Source: an uncultured Prevotellaceae bacterium (lineage in GTDB: Bacteria; Bacteroidota; Bacteroidia; Bacteroidales; Bacteroidaceae). Taken from it: DNA of 64,000 bases. Numbering within the stretch: position 1 is the first letter of the stretch; the number at the start of each line of letters is the position of its first letter. Under the pieces are notes generated by a model, which saw only the letters and a program-made list of their open reading frames with translations, was not told where the DNA came from and searched no databases. The position numbers and the translations under genes were made by a program. The stretch spans positions 1-64,000 of the forward strand of contig CACYYG010000010.1 of assembly GCA_902778535.1 (NCBI GenBank), given 5' to 3'. Shown in pieces: positions 47,930 to 57,369 of the stretch.

Positions 47930-50749
47930 ATGCGTCGCCTTATCTTATCACTTTTCTTCTACCATTTGACATTTAGCAGCGTAGCCGCGCAAGAGACGGA
48001 ACGGCTATACCTTTCAGGTCATGGCTGTGACGACATGGTGGAGTGGGACTTCAAATGCACCGACGGACGTAACAGCGGCGAGTGGACGAAGATTGGCGTG
48101 CCCTCGTGCTGGGAGCTGCAGGGCTTCGGCACTTACCAGTACGGGATGCGCTTCTACGGCAAAGCCAAACCAGAGGGCATCGCCGACGAGAAGGGGCTCT
48201 ACAAGACCGAGTTTACACTGCCGCAGGAATGGCAGGGCCGTCAGATTCAGCTAGTCTTCGAGGCCGTCTTTACAGATGCCAACGTCACCATCAATGGGCG
48301 CAAGGCGGGCAAGGGCCTCTATCAGGGCGGTTTTACACGCCATACTATAGATGTCAGCGACCGTGTATTCTTCGGTTCTAAGAAGAACCGCTTAGAGGTG
48401 GAGGTGTCAAAGGAGAGCTCCAACGCACAGATAAACATGGCCGAACGCCGTGCCGACTATTGGAACTTCGGCGGCATCTGGCGCCCAGTGTTCGTTGTCA
48501 GCAAGCCCATGCAGAACATCAGTCGTGTGGCCATTGACGCCAGCATGGACGGCCGTTTCCAGGCCGATGTCTTCCTCAGCCGTGCCCTCCCCGCCTGTTC
48601 CTTATGTGTTGAGATTATCGACACAAACGGGAAAAAGTTTACCAGCCCCGACGTCACCGTCGCCAGTGACCATGCCCATCTCGACTTCATTGTAAAGAGT
48701 CCGAAGTTGTGGAATGCTGAGCAGCCCAACCTCTACACTGCCGTCTTCACTCTGAAGGACGCTCAGGGCAAGACGCTCCATGTAGAGCGCCAGCGCTTCG
48801 GTTTCAGGACAATAGAATACCGTCATAGCTACAATGGCGATGACGGCGACGGTGTCTTCATCAACGGACAGAAAGTCATCTTCAAGGGCGTCAACCGCCA
48901 CTCGTTCCGCCCCGAGACAGGCCGCACGCTCTCGAAAGCAAAGAACATCGAGGACGTCAAGCTGATAAAGAGCATGAATATGAATGCCGTGCGCCTCTCT
49001 CATTACCCCGCCGACCCGGAGTTCCTTGATGCCTGCGACTCCCTCGGCCTTTACGTGGAGTGCGAGCTGCCAGGCTGGCACAATGCGCACGAGACCATCG
49101 TCGGCACGCAGATAGCCGAAGAGATGGTGACGCGCGATGTCAACCACCCCAGCATCATCTTCTGGAGCAATGGCAATGAAGGCGGCTTCAACTACGAGCT
49201 GGAACCCGTCTTCACGAAGTTAGACCCGCAGCAGCGCGTCGTGCTCTATCCCTGGGCCAACCGCAACGGCTTCGAGACGAAGCACTACCGCTCGTGGGGC
49301 GAAACGGCTGAGTACATGCGTCAGAAGGAGATATTCATGCCCACCGAGTTCCTGCATGGCCTCTATGATGGCGGCCACGGGGCTGGACTCAAGGACTACT
49401 GGCAGCTCATGCTGTCGAATCCCCGCTGCGCTGGCGGTTTCCTCTGGGACCTGATGGATCAGGCCGTACTGCGAACCGACCAGAACAGTATCCTTGACCC
49501 CGTGGGCAATTTTGGTGCTGACGGCATTGTAGGCCCGCACATGGAGAAGGAAGGGTCTTATTATACAATTAAAGAAGTGTGGTCGCCCATCCAAATAGAT
49601 ATTAGACACAAAGAGATAAAAGTAAGAAATGCCTACGACTTCATTAACTTGAAGGACTGCCGGCTACGTTATCGCTGGCTGGACCTACCCTTCTACGGCG
49701 GAACAGACGAAAAGGTCGTGAGTAATGGCACAATGACATTGCCATCGGCAGAGCCGGGAGAAAGTGCCACCCTTCCTCTGCCAGAAGGTAACGGAGCCAT
49801 GCTCGAGCTGACCGCTACCGACCCGCACGGTCAGGATATCATGTCATGGCGTTTCCTCAGACAAAACCAATATCCGACAGACTGGATCTTTGAGGCAGTT
49901 CAAACCAAGACCGAGAGCGACGAAGTGCTCACTGTGACGGCAGGCGCATCCCCTACCACTTACACTTTCTCGAAGAAAGACGGGCGCCTGCTACAGGTGA
50001 AGACCGCCAAGCACACCTATAGCCTCACTGGCGGCCCCCGCTTCGTGGCTGCCAAGCGTGCCGACCGTTCTGACGATGGTTTCTATAATCATGATGACAA
50101 GGAGGCCTTCCAGAAAAAGACACGATATACGGAGTATAAAGATCAAGGTGCATTTGCAGGCTTTGAGCTAACCGGCGGCCAACTCACGGCCTGCTATCGT
50201 CACGGCAGCCTCCAGACCGTCAAATGGAATTTCCTCGCTGATGGCAGCGCAGTGTTTCTGGCCGAGGCTGAGTTCAACGGCGTAGTCGACCTTATGGGCA
50301 TCTGCTTCGACTACCCCGAGGACAAGGTGCAAGGCAAGCGCTGGGTGGGCCTCGGCCCTTACCGCGTGTGGCAGAACCGCATGGAAGGTCCACAGCATGG
50401 CTATTACGAGACAGCCTACAACGACCCCATCCCTGGCGAGTCGTGGCAATACCCGGAGTTCAAGGGCTACTTCGCCGACGTGCAGTGGATGCAGTTGCAG
50501 ACCTCCGAGGGTGCCATCGGCATCCTGCCGAGCCACGCTCACCAACACAATCCGTACATCGGCGTTTACACTCCTCGAGACGGTCGCGACCACCTGCTCT
50601 ACGACCTGCCGCAGACGGGCATCGCACTGCTCAGTGTCATTCCCGCCGTGCGCAACAAAGTGAACACCACCGACCTCAACGGCCCGTCGGCGCAGCCACA
50701 CTTCGTGCAGGGCAGCCACATCTATGAGGCATGGCTACGCTTTGAATAG
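47930..50749 (+). CDS. Secreted GH2 glycoside hydrolase
   Basis: 939 residues with a signal peptide (LILSLFFYHLTFSSVAA). GH2 sandwich and TIM-barrel domains are clear: YWNFGGIWRPVFV, VIFKGVNRHSFRPETGRTLS, the acid/base Glu in IIFWSNGNEGGFN, the probable nucleophile in MPTEFLHGLYDGGHGAGL and GGFLWDLMDQAV. The nucleophile region differs from classic LacZ, so the substrate is probably not simple lactose. Similar enzymes occur in rhamnogalacturonan-type loci; the exact activity is not determinable here. Confidence 0.82.
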   Translation: MRRLILSLFFYHLTFSSVAAQETERLYLSGHGCDDMVEWDFKCTDGRNSGEWTKIGVPSCWELQGFGTYQYGMRFYGKAKPEGIADEKGLYKTEFTLPQEWQGRQIQLVFEAVFTDANVTINGRKAGKGLYQGGFTRHTIDVSDRVFFGSKKNRLEVEVSKESSNAQINMAERRADYWNFGGIWRPVFVVSKPMQNISRVAIDASMDGRFQADVFLSRALPACSLCVEIIDTNGKKFTSPDVTVASDHAHLDFIVKSPKLWNAEQPNLYTAVFTLKDAQGKTLHVERQRFGFRTIEYRHSYNGDDGDGVFINGQKVIFKGVNRHSFRPETGRTLSKAKNIEDVKLIKSMNMNAVRLSHYPADPEFLDACDSLGLYVECELPGWHNAHETIVGTQIAEEMVTRDVNHPSIIFWSNGNEGGFNYELEPVFTKLDPQQRVVLYPWANRNGFETKHYRSWGETAEYMRQKEIFMPTEFLHGLYDGGHGAGLKDYWQLMLSNPRCAGGFLWDLMDQAVLRTDQNSILDPVGNFGADGIVGPHMEKEGSYYTIKEVWSPIQIDIRHKEIKVRNAYDFINLKDCRLRYRWLDLPFYGGTDEKVVSNGTMTLPSAEPGESATLPLPEGNGAMLELTATDPHGQDIMSWRFLRQNQYPTDWIFEAVQTKTESDEVLTVTAGASPTTYTFSKKDGRLLQVKTAKHTYSLTGGPRFVAAKRADRSDDGFYNHDDKEAFQKKTRYTEYKDQGAFAGFELTGGQLTACYRHGSLQTVKWNFLADGSAVFLAEAEFNGVVDLMGICFDYPEDKVQGKRWVGLGPYRVWQNRMEGPQHGYYETAYNDPIPGESWQYPEFKGYFADVQWMQLQTSEGAIGILPSHAHQHNPYIGVYTPRDGRDHLLYDLPQTGIALLSVIPAVRNKVNTTDLNGPSAQPHFVQGSHIYEAWLRFE

Positions 50750-50788
50750 CAGAAGCAGCAGAAAAAGACGAACATAGACACATTTCTT

Positions 50789-50873
50789 AAAACAATGACA
50801 TCGTTTTATCAATCACTGGCTTGGTTTTATCAATCATTGGCTTGGTTTTATCAGACAATGACATTGTTTTAAC
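50789..50873. repeat. 21-bp phased GTTTTA repeat array
   Basis: GTTTTATCAATCACTGGCTT and GTTTTATCAATCATTGGCTT are successive 21-bp units. GTTTTA recurs at 50803, 50824, 50845 and 50866, exactly 21 bp apart. Each unit has a small CAAT-N-ATTG-type centre; the last is the perfect ACAATG-A-CATTGT, and AAAACAATGACAT closes the left end. It fills the gap before the GH106 gene. Confidence 0.85.
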
Positions 50874-50910
50874 TTTTTCCATAAAAGACAACAAATAATC
50901 GTAGCCACTT

Positions 50911-53900
50911 TTGAAAAGGTTTAAGCTATTTTTGAAAAAGACGCAGTCGGTCAGTGTTGCGGTGCTCCTCTTTCTCACTGCAGGACAGGCATCGGCAGAC
51001 CATTCAGAGGGTTGTCGGCAGGACAGCAAGCCCTGGACATTCTGGTACTGGATGTACGGTGCCGTCAGCGAGGCAGGCATCAAGGCCGACCTGCAGGCGA
51101 TGAAGGACGTGGGCCTTGGCGGCTGTTACCTCATGCCCATCCGAGGCGTGGAGCAGATGCCCGCCGGCCTGCCGCCATTGTCCACTGAGCCGGCACAGCA
51201 GCTGTCACCGCGATTCTGGCAGCTCGTCGACTACGCCATGGAGCAGGCCGACAGCCTCGGCTTGAAACTGGGTTTCCACATCTGCGACGGCTTCGCATTG
51301 GCTGGTGGCCCGTGGATTACGGCTGAGGAGTCGATGCAGCAGGTGGTCTGGAGCGACACCGTCATCAGCGTAAATAGCCAAGGCATCGCACATCTTAACC
51401 CGCAAGGCGTCCTTTATCCTCAGCCGTGCAAGCTGCCTGAAGAGCTTCTTCCTGCCCCTGCCGTCAGCGATGATGCTTACTATGAGGACATCGCCACCTT
51501 CGTCTGTCCCGTATGGGGAGATGCCATCGTCACCATACCTTCCCTCAGCGGAACGATAAAGCCCGATGAAAAGGGCACTTTTCGCACTATAGAGCCAGGC
51601 TACATTCAGTTCACGTATGACCACCCTGTTACCGTACGCAGCATCGAGCTTTTCCCTTCTGCCAACAACATTCAGACGCAGCGACTGCTCGTTCAGGCCA
51701 GCACCGACGAGAACGGCACCTCGTTCACCGACGTACGCCAACTGACACCGCCGCGACAAGGCTGGCAAAACACCAACACGTTATTGTCCCTACGCCATAA
51801 CGCCAACCACTACACCTACGCTCTGCCCGAAACCACGGCAAAGCATTTCCGTTTCATCTGGACGCCAGCAAATTCAGAGCCAGGTGCCGAAGACCTCGAC
51901 GCCGCGAAGTGGAGCCCCGTGTTGAAGATGAACGCTATCCGCCTCTCTGCGCAACCTGTCGTCGATCAATACGAGAGCCTTAACGGCAGTTTCTGGCGAA
52001 AGCCCAACAATCTCAGTAATCACATCGGCACTAAAAGATTCAGTAACACTAAGAAGCCCACCGCTCTCCGCATCCTGCGCATAGGTCATGCCTCCACTGG
52101 CCACACCAACGCCACTGCCGGAGGTGCCAAGGGATTGGAGTGTGACAAGTTCTCAGCTGCTGCTGTCTCGAAACAGGTGGACAGCTGGTTTGGCGCTTTC
52201 ATGCAGCGTCCCCATAGCAACGTGGTAAAGTTTATGCACGTCGACTCGTGGGAGTGCGGTTCGCAGAACTGGAGCCGCAACTTTGCCGCTGAGTTTCAAA
52301 AACGTCGTGGCTACGACCTGCTGCCCTTCCTGCCAGTCTACGCCGGCGCGCCTATCGATGCGATGCCCGATGCGCAAGCTCTTGGCCTCACCAGCGAGCG
52401 AGTGTTACGCGACATACGCCTCACCATCAACGACCTGTTGCAGGAGGTGTTCTTCGCCACAATCAATGAAAAAGCGCGACAGTACGGTGTGCAACTGTCG
52501 GCAGAGAGTGTTGCCCCGACAATGATCAGCGACGGGATGCAGCACTACAAAGCGGTAGACGCGCCAATGGGTGAGTTCTGGCTGAACTCGCCCACACACG
52601 ACAAGCCCAACGACATGCTCGATGCCATCAGCGGTGCCCACATCTACGGTAAGAACATCGTACAAGCTGAAGGCTTTACAGAGGTTCGCGGCGTATGGGA
52701 CGAGACGCCAGCCAGTATAAAGACATTGCTCGACCGAAACTTCGCTTTGGGCATGAACCGCCTGTTCTTCCACGTTTTCACTCACAACCCGTGGACAAAC
52801 AAGAAACCAGGCATGACACTCGATGGAATCGGCCTTTTTTTCCAGCGCGACCAGACGTGGATGCCAGAAGCAAAGGCCATTGTCGAATATATTACACGCT
52901 GTCAGCAGCTGTTACAGCAGGGCACGCCCGTGGTCGACATTGCTGTCTACACGGGCGACGACATGCCGCGACGTGCTTGGCGACCCGAGCAGTTGGTCGA
53001 CATTTTACCCGGTTTCATCGGTGCTGAGCGAGTCGCAGCCGAGCATAAACGTCTGGCCAACATCGGCCAGCCGATGGAGGAAAGTCCCGTAGGTGTGAAA
53101 CACAGCGCGAACATTGCCGACCCTGTAGCATGGGTCAACGCCCTCAATGGCTACAGTTATGACTCGATGAATCCCGACGCCCTTATGACCTCACGTTACC
53201 CCGTACTTGTGGTGCCGCAGTGCCTTCTGATTTCTCCTGAAACAAGAAACTGCATCAATGAGCTGAAAAAGCAGGGCGTCATCGTCATCGACGAACCGCT
53301 AAACGAGCCTGTCATCAACGGCTTGCCACCTGACGTGCAACTGCCGCCCGACATTGCCTTCTGTCATCGCCGCGATGGCACAAAGGACATTTATTTCCTC
53401 AGCAACCAGCGCGACGAGGAACGGCGTTTCACCGCCACTTTCCGCTGTGCAACGAAGAACGTCATGTTCTACGACCCGTTAAAAAACTGCCATTTCATCG
53501 ATGTTAACGACATCGTCAGCAGCGACTCACTCACCGTCTTGAATATGAAGATGCAGCCCCGGCAAGCCCTGTTCGTCCTCTTCGGAGAGGACAGCATCCG
53601 GCCGAGTGTCACCACACGCTGGCACAAACCAACGATTGGTCCCGACATGCCACAGACAGTATTCAAATGGAAAACCGACGACTGGCAACTGTTGTTTGAG
53701 GAGAACGGTGTCAAAGTAAAGAGTGACACGCTCTTCTCGTGGGCAGAGCGCAAGGAACCCGCCGTGCGCTTCTACAGCGGTCATGTGCGTTACAGCACCA
53801 CGCTCCACTACCACGGTGAAAACGTGCGAGACCGCATCGTCCTTGACTTGGGCGACGTGCGCGACATTGCCCACGTATGGCTGAACGGCCGCGACTTAGG

Positions 53901-54129
53901 TGTAGTCTGGATTCCGCCGTTCACGGTCGATGTGGACGGCTGTCTGCGTGAAGGCGAGAACGAACTGGTGATTGAGGTTGTAAACACGTGGCACAACGCC
54001 CTGCGTGGCGCCGACCTCGGCACACCGCCCTACGACGGCATCTGGACCAATGCCAAATACCGCACCAAGGGCGACGGTCTCCTGCCTGCCGGACTCCTTG
54101 GCCCTGTGACATTAAACATTGAACATTGA
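50911..54129 (+). CDS. GH106 alpha-L-rhamnosidase-like enzyme
   Basis: 1072-residue secreted enzyme of the GH106 type, recognised by KPWTFWYWMYGAVSEAGI, ADLQAMKDVGLGGCYLMP, GLKLGFHICDGFALAGGPW and FMHVDSWECGSQNWS. The C-terminus has a beta-sandwich (DLGDVRDIAHVWLNGRDLG). Family members release alpha-L-rhamnose from pectic and other glycans. A TAG lies 6 nt before the TTG at 50911 and no ATG precedes the conserved domain, so a TTG start is required. The TTG at 50932 gives the neatest signal peptide (KKTQSVSVAVLLFLTAGQASA). Confidence 0.82.
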   Translation: MKRFKLFLKKTQSVSVAVLLFLTAGQASADHSEGCRQDSKPWTFWYWMYGAVSEAGIKADLQAMKDVGLGGCYLMPIRGVEQMPAGLPPLSTEPAQQLSPRFWQLVDYAMEQADSLGLKLGFHICDGFALAGGPWITAEESMQQVVWSDTVISVNSQGIAHLNPQGVLYPQPCKLPEELLPAPAVSDDAYYEDIATFVCPVWGDAIVTIPSLSGTIKPDEKGTFRTIEPGYIQFTYDHPVTVRSIELFPSANNIQTQRLLVQASTDENGTSFTDVRQLTPPRQGWQNTNTLLSLRHNANHYTYALPETTAKHFRFIWTPANSEPGAEDLDAAKWSPVLKMNAIRLSAQPVVDQYESLNGSFWRKPNNLSNHIGTKRFSNTKKPTALRILRIGHASTGHTNATAGGAKGLECDKFSAAAVSKQVDSWFGAFMQRPHSNVVKFMHVDSWECGSQNWSRNFAAEFQKRRGYDLLPFLPVYAGAPIDAMPDAQALGLTSERVLRDIRLTINDLLQEVFFATINEKARQYGVQLSAESVAPTMISDGMQHYKAVDAPMGEFWLNSPTHDKPNDMLDAISGAHIYGKNIVQAEGFTEVRGVWDETPASIKTLLDRNFALGMNRLFFHVFTHNPWTNKKPGMTLDGIGLFFQRDQTWMPEAKAIVEYITRCQQLLQQGTPVVDIAVYTGDDMPRRAWRPEQLVDILPGFIGAERVAAEHKRLANIGQPMEESPVGVKHSANIADPVAWVNALNGYSYDSMNPDALMTSRYPVLVVPQCLLISPETRNCINELKKQGVIVIDEPLNEPVINGLPPDVQLPPDIAFCHRRDGTKDIYFLSNQRDEERRFTATFRCATKNVMFYDPLKNCHFIDVNDIVSSDSLTVLNMKMQPRQALFVLFGEDSIRPSVTTRWHKPTIGPDMPQTVFKWKTDDWQLLFEENGVKVKSDTLFSWAERKEPAVRFYSGHVRYSTTLHYHGENVRDRIVLDLGDVRDIAHVWLNGRDLGVVWIPPFTVDVDGCLREGENELVIEVVNTWHNALRGADLGTPPYDGIWTNAKYRTKGDGLLPAGLLGPVTLNIEH

Positions 54130-54134
54130 AAAAT
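54114..54134 (+). repeat. Heptad repeat at the GH106-esterase junction
   Basis: AAACATT, GAACATT, GAAAAAT in tandem span the GH106 stop and lie just before the ATG at 54141. Confidence 0.6.
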
Positions 54135-54140
54135 GAAGAT

Positions 54141-55556
54141 ATGATGAAACGGATTATCAGCGCATTATTCGCTCTTCTCGCTATTTCAGCACAGGCAGAG
54201 ATTAAATTGCCGGCGTTTTTCTCCGACGGTATGGTGCTGCAGCAGCAAACGGAATGTCGCATCTGGGGAACGGCTGAGAAGAATGTCAACGTCAGCGTTA
54301 CCACCTCTTGGGACAATCAGACATATCAGGCGAAAGCCGCAAACGACGGTGCCTTCGAGGTCAGCGTCCACACGCCCGAGGCTGGCGGTCCCTTTACCAT
54401 TACCCTCAGCGAGAATAACCCGCATCATACACTTCTCACCCTCCAGACATACATCGGTGAAGTGTGGCTGTGCTCCGGCCAGTCAAACATGGAGATGCAG
54501 ATGAAGGGCTACAAGGCGCAACCCGTGGAGGGAGCCACCGAGGTGCTGTTAGACTGTGCCGACCCTATGTTGCACTTCTTTTCGGTAAAACGGTTGGCTT
54601 CTCTCACACCACAAGACGATGTAGAGGGGACGTGGAGTGAGGCCACCACGGCCAGCGTGCGTGAATTCTCAGCCACAGCCTATTTCTTCGGACGTGCACT
54701 GCGCCGCCAGCTCGGCGTGCCTGTCGGACTCATCTGCACGGCTTTCGGCGGTTCAGCCTGCGAGGCATGGATGAAAGCCGACTGGCTGAAAGCCTTCCCA
54801 AAAGTGCAGCAGACCATCACTGAGGACGATGTCAAGAAGCTGCAACAGCGTTGTCCCACAGCATTATTCAACGGCCAGTTAGCTCCGCTCATAGGTTACG
54901 GCATCCGCGGTGCCATCTGGTACCAGGGCGAAGACAACGTTCCGCGCTACGATTACTACGCCCCACTGCTTTCGCGCATGATTCAGGGCTGGCGGACAGA
55001 ATGGCAGCAGGGCGACTTTCCCTTCTATTACTGCCAGATTGCCCCTTTTGACTACAGCGTCACCGATTGGGCATTATATAACAGTGCCTTGCTGCGCGAG
55101 CAACAGGCTATGGTTGAGCAAAGCGTCAGCAACTGCCGCATGGCAGTGTTGCTCGACGTAGGACTAAAAGACGTCATCCATCCGCGGAAGAAGCGCATAG
55201 CTGGCGAGCGCTTAGCACTTTTGGCGCTCAACAACACCTACGGTGTGAAGGGCTTGCCCGAATTTGCCGCCTACTCGTCAGTAGAATTCAGGAACGACAC
55301 CGCCGTCGTGGCCTTCGACCGAAGTAAGGAATGGGTCTACTTCGAAAACGGCTCATACAGCGACAACTTCGAGATTGCCGGTGCCGACAAAGTTTTCCAT
55401 CCCGCTAAGGCATGGGTCAACCGCAACCGCGTCTACGTAACATCCAGTAGTGTAAAGCAACCTGTTGCCGTGCGCTATGCTTTCCACGACTGGGTCGTCG
55501 GCGACTTGATGCACGACGGTCTGCCCGTCTCTTCTTTCCGCACGGACGAATGGTAG
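54141..55556 (+). CDS. Sialate O-acetylesterase-family (SASA/SGNH) esterase
   Basis: Secreted carbohydrate esterase with a signal peptide MMKRIISALFALLAISAQA. The nucleophile Ser is in WLCSGQSNMEMQ, a conserved block is AIWYQGEDNV, and the catalytic His is in DVIHPRKKRIAGERLA. Members deacetylate sialic acids or plant glycans; next to GH106 and GH2 genes a pectic or xylan target is more likely than sialic acid. It starts 12 bp after GH106. The second ATG (54144) is equally possible. Confidence 0.82.
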   Translation: MMKRIISALFALLAISAQAEIKLPAFFSDGMVLQQQTECRIWGTAEKNVNVSVTTSWDNQTYQAKAANDGAFEVSVHTPEAGGPFTITLSENNPHHTLLTLQTYIGEVWLCSGQSNMEMQMKGYKAQPVEGATEVLLDCADPMLHFFSVKRLASLTPQDDVEGTWSEATTASVREFSATAYFFGRALRRQLGVPVGLICTAFGGSACEAWMKADWLKAFPKVQQTITEDDVKKLQQRCPTALFNGQLAPLIGYGIRGAIWYQGEDNVPRYDYYAPLLSRMIQGWRTEWQQGDFPFYYCQIAPFDYSVTDWALYNSALLREQQAMVEQSVSNCRMAVLLDVGLKDVIHPRKKRIAGERLALLALNNTYGVKGLPEFAAYSSVEFRNDTAVVAFDRSKEWVYFENGSYSDNFEIAGADKVFHPAKAWVNRNRVYVTSSSVKQPVAVRYAFHDWVVGDLMHDGLPVSSFRTDEW

Positions 55557-55574
55557 TATTTCGACAACGTAATA

Positions 55575-55592
55575 AAACGAATTAAACGAATT
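55575..55592 (+). repeat. 9-mer tandem before the beta-helix gene start
   Basis: AAACGAATT AAACGAATT followed by G and the ATG at 55594. Confidence 0.7.
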
Positions 55593-55593
55593 G

Positions 55594-57366
55594 ATGTATC
55601 GATATCTATTTCTCATGCTTATGCCGCTATGGGCGGTGGCACAAAATGCGGCGTTCACGGTGACGGCAGAGCCCGGCGAGTACACGATAGAACAGGCGTT
55701 GCAAAAGGCAAGACTGGCGCGGCTGCAGGGAGAAAAGGGCACGCCCGTGATAGAGCTGCAGGCCGGCACCTACCGCCTGTCGCAGCCTGTCATACTGCGC
55801 CCCGAGGATAACGGCACACGTATTGTGGCCTTGGGTGACGTGCGGCTAAGCGGCGGTGTGGCTATCGACAATTGGCGCAAGGAAGGACGGTTGTGGGTGG
55901 CCGACGTTCCTTTGTGGAACGGACGCCCATTGGAATTCCGTCAATTGTGGGTAAATGGGAGAAAAGCAATCCGTGCTCGCGACGTGGCCGACTTTGAGCA
56001 GATGCACCGCATCCTCTCTGTCGACAAGTCGAAAGAAATCATCTATGTGCCCCGACAGGCAGTAGCCAAAATCTCAAATCTCAAATCTCAAATCTCAAAT
56101 CTTGAGCTTGTCCTTCACGAAATGTGGTGCATAGCCAACCTGCGAGTGAAGAGCATTTCGGTGCAGGGCGATTCCGCCGCCCTGACGTTCCACCAGCCTG
56201 AGAGCCACGTCCACTTCATGCACCCCTGGCCGTCGCCGATGGTTACGCCCGACGGCAAGCACAACTCTGCTTTCTACCTGACTGGCGCGAAGGAGTTGCT
56301 AGACGAGCCTGGCGAGTGGTGGTTAGACGCTAAAGAGCAGAAACTTTACTACATTCCACTACCCGACGAGGACATGCTGACGGCCGAGGTCGTGGCACCC
56401 GCCTTGGAGACGCTGCTAATGGCTGAGGGCACACCCGACGAGCCCGTCAAGGACATCACACTCGAAGGAATCACCTTTGAACATTCTACCTGGTTGCGGC
56501 CAGGCATCAAGGGACATGCACCGCTGCAGGCCGGCATGTATATGATTGAGGCATACAAGATACGGCCTCAGATCAGCCGTCCCAACGGCGACCACAAGCT
56601 CGACAACCAGGGCTGGGTAGGCCGCCCAGGTGCTGCCGTCATCATCAACAGCGCCACCAACCTGCGTTTCGAGGGCTGCACCTTCCGCCATACAGCTTCG
56701 ACGGCCCTCGACTACCACCGCTTTATCGATGGAGGAGCTGTCGACCACTGTACGTTTACCGATATTGGAGGCACAGCCATCCTCGCAGGCAGTTTCGGAC
56801 CGGAGGGCCACGAGGCGCACCTGCCATATCATCCCACCGACCAGCGTGAAATCTGCACCCGACTGACCATCAGCAACAACCGCATCGACGATGCCGCCAA
56901 CGAAGACTGGGGCTGCCTCGGCATCGGCGCCGGCTTTGTGCGCGGCATCCGCATCGAGCACAACACCATCAGCAATGTCTCCTATACCGGCATCAGCATC
57001 GGCTGGGGCTGGAACAGGCAGCCGTGCGTCATGGCCGATAATGTGATACGCAGGAACTACATCCACCACTATGCCCGCCACATGTATGACACCGCCGGCA
57101 TCTACACCTTGGGCGCACAGCCTGACAGCTTCATCGAAGAGAACGTCGTGGACAGCATCTGCAGCCCCTCATACGTGCACGACCCTGAGCACTGGTTCTA
57201 TCTCTACACCGACGAGGGCAGCAGCGGCATCACCGTGCGCCGCAACTGGACGCCCAGCGAGAAATACTTGCAGAACGCTGTCGGCCCGGGCAATGTTTGG
57301 GAAGACAACGGCCCACAGGTGAGTGACAGCATCAAGCAAAACGCCGGACTGCAAGCAGGTTTTTAA
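55594..57366 (+). CDS. Secreted right-handed beta-helix protein (possible GH141-like glycosidase)
   Basis: 590 residues with a signal peptide (MYRYLFLMLMPLWAVAQ). Beta-helix rungs are evident: VIINSATNLRFEGCTFRHTAS, DHCTFTDIGGTAILAGSFG, LTISNNRIDDAANEDWGCLG, IRIEHNTISNVSYTGISIGWG. The opening (YTIEQALQKARLARLQGE, VIELQAGTYRLSQPVIL) and overall layout recall GH141-like and related polysaccharide-acting proteins, but I cannot identify catalytic residues. A heptad array (AAATCTC, 56069-56103) encodes ISNLKSQISNL in an exposed stretch. It ends 3 bp before the MATE gene. Confidence 0.65.
   Translation: MYRYLFLMLMPLWAVAQNAAFTVTAEPGEYTIEQALQKARLARLQGEKGTPVIELQAGTYRLSQPVILRPEDNGTRIVALGDVRLSGGVAIDNWRKEGRLWVADVPLWNGRPLEFRQLWVNGRKAIRARDVADFEQMHRILSVDKSKEIIYVPRQAVAKISNLKSQISNLELVLHEMWCIANLRVKSISVQGDSAALTFHQPESHVHFMHPWPSPMVTPDGKHNSAFYLTGAKELLDEPGEWWLDAKEQKLYYIPLPDEDMLTAEVVAPALETLLMAEGTPDEPVKDITLEGITFEHSTWLRPGIKGHAPLQAGMYMIEAYKIRPQISRPNGDHKLDNQGWVGRPGAAVIINSATNLRFEGCTFRHTASTALDYHRFIDGGAVDHCTFTDIGGTAILAGSFGPEGHEAHLPYHPTDQREICTRLTISNNRIDDAANEDWGCLGIGAGFVRGIRIEHNTISNVSYTGISIGWGWNRQPCVMADNVIRRNYIHHYARHMYDTAGIYTLGAQPDSFIEENVVDSICSPSYVHDPEHWFYLYTDEGSSGITVRRNWTPSEKYLQNAVGPGNVWEDNGPQVSDSIKQNAGLQAGF
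56069..56103 (+). repeat. Heptad array inside the beta-helix gene
   Basis: Four perfect AAATCTC units and one AAATCTT. Read in three frames it gives the seven-residue motif ISNLKSQ. One unit gained or lost would truncate the protein, so it is a candidate phase-variable tract. Confidence 0.85.
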
Positions 57367-57369
57367 TGG

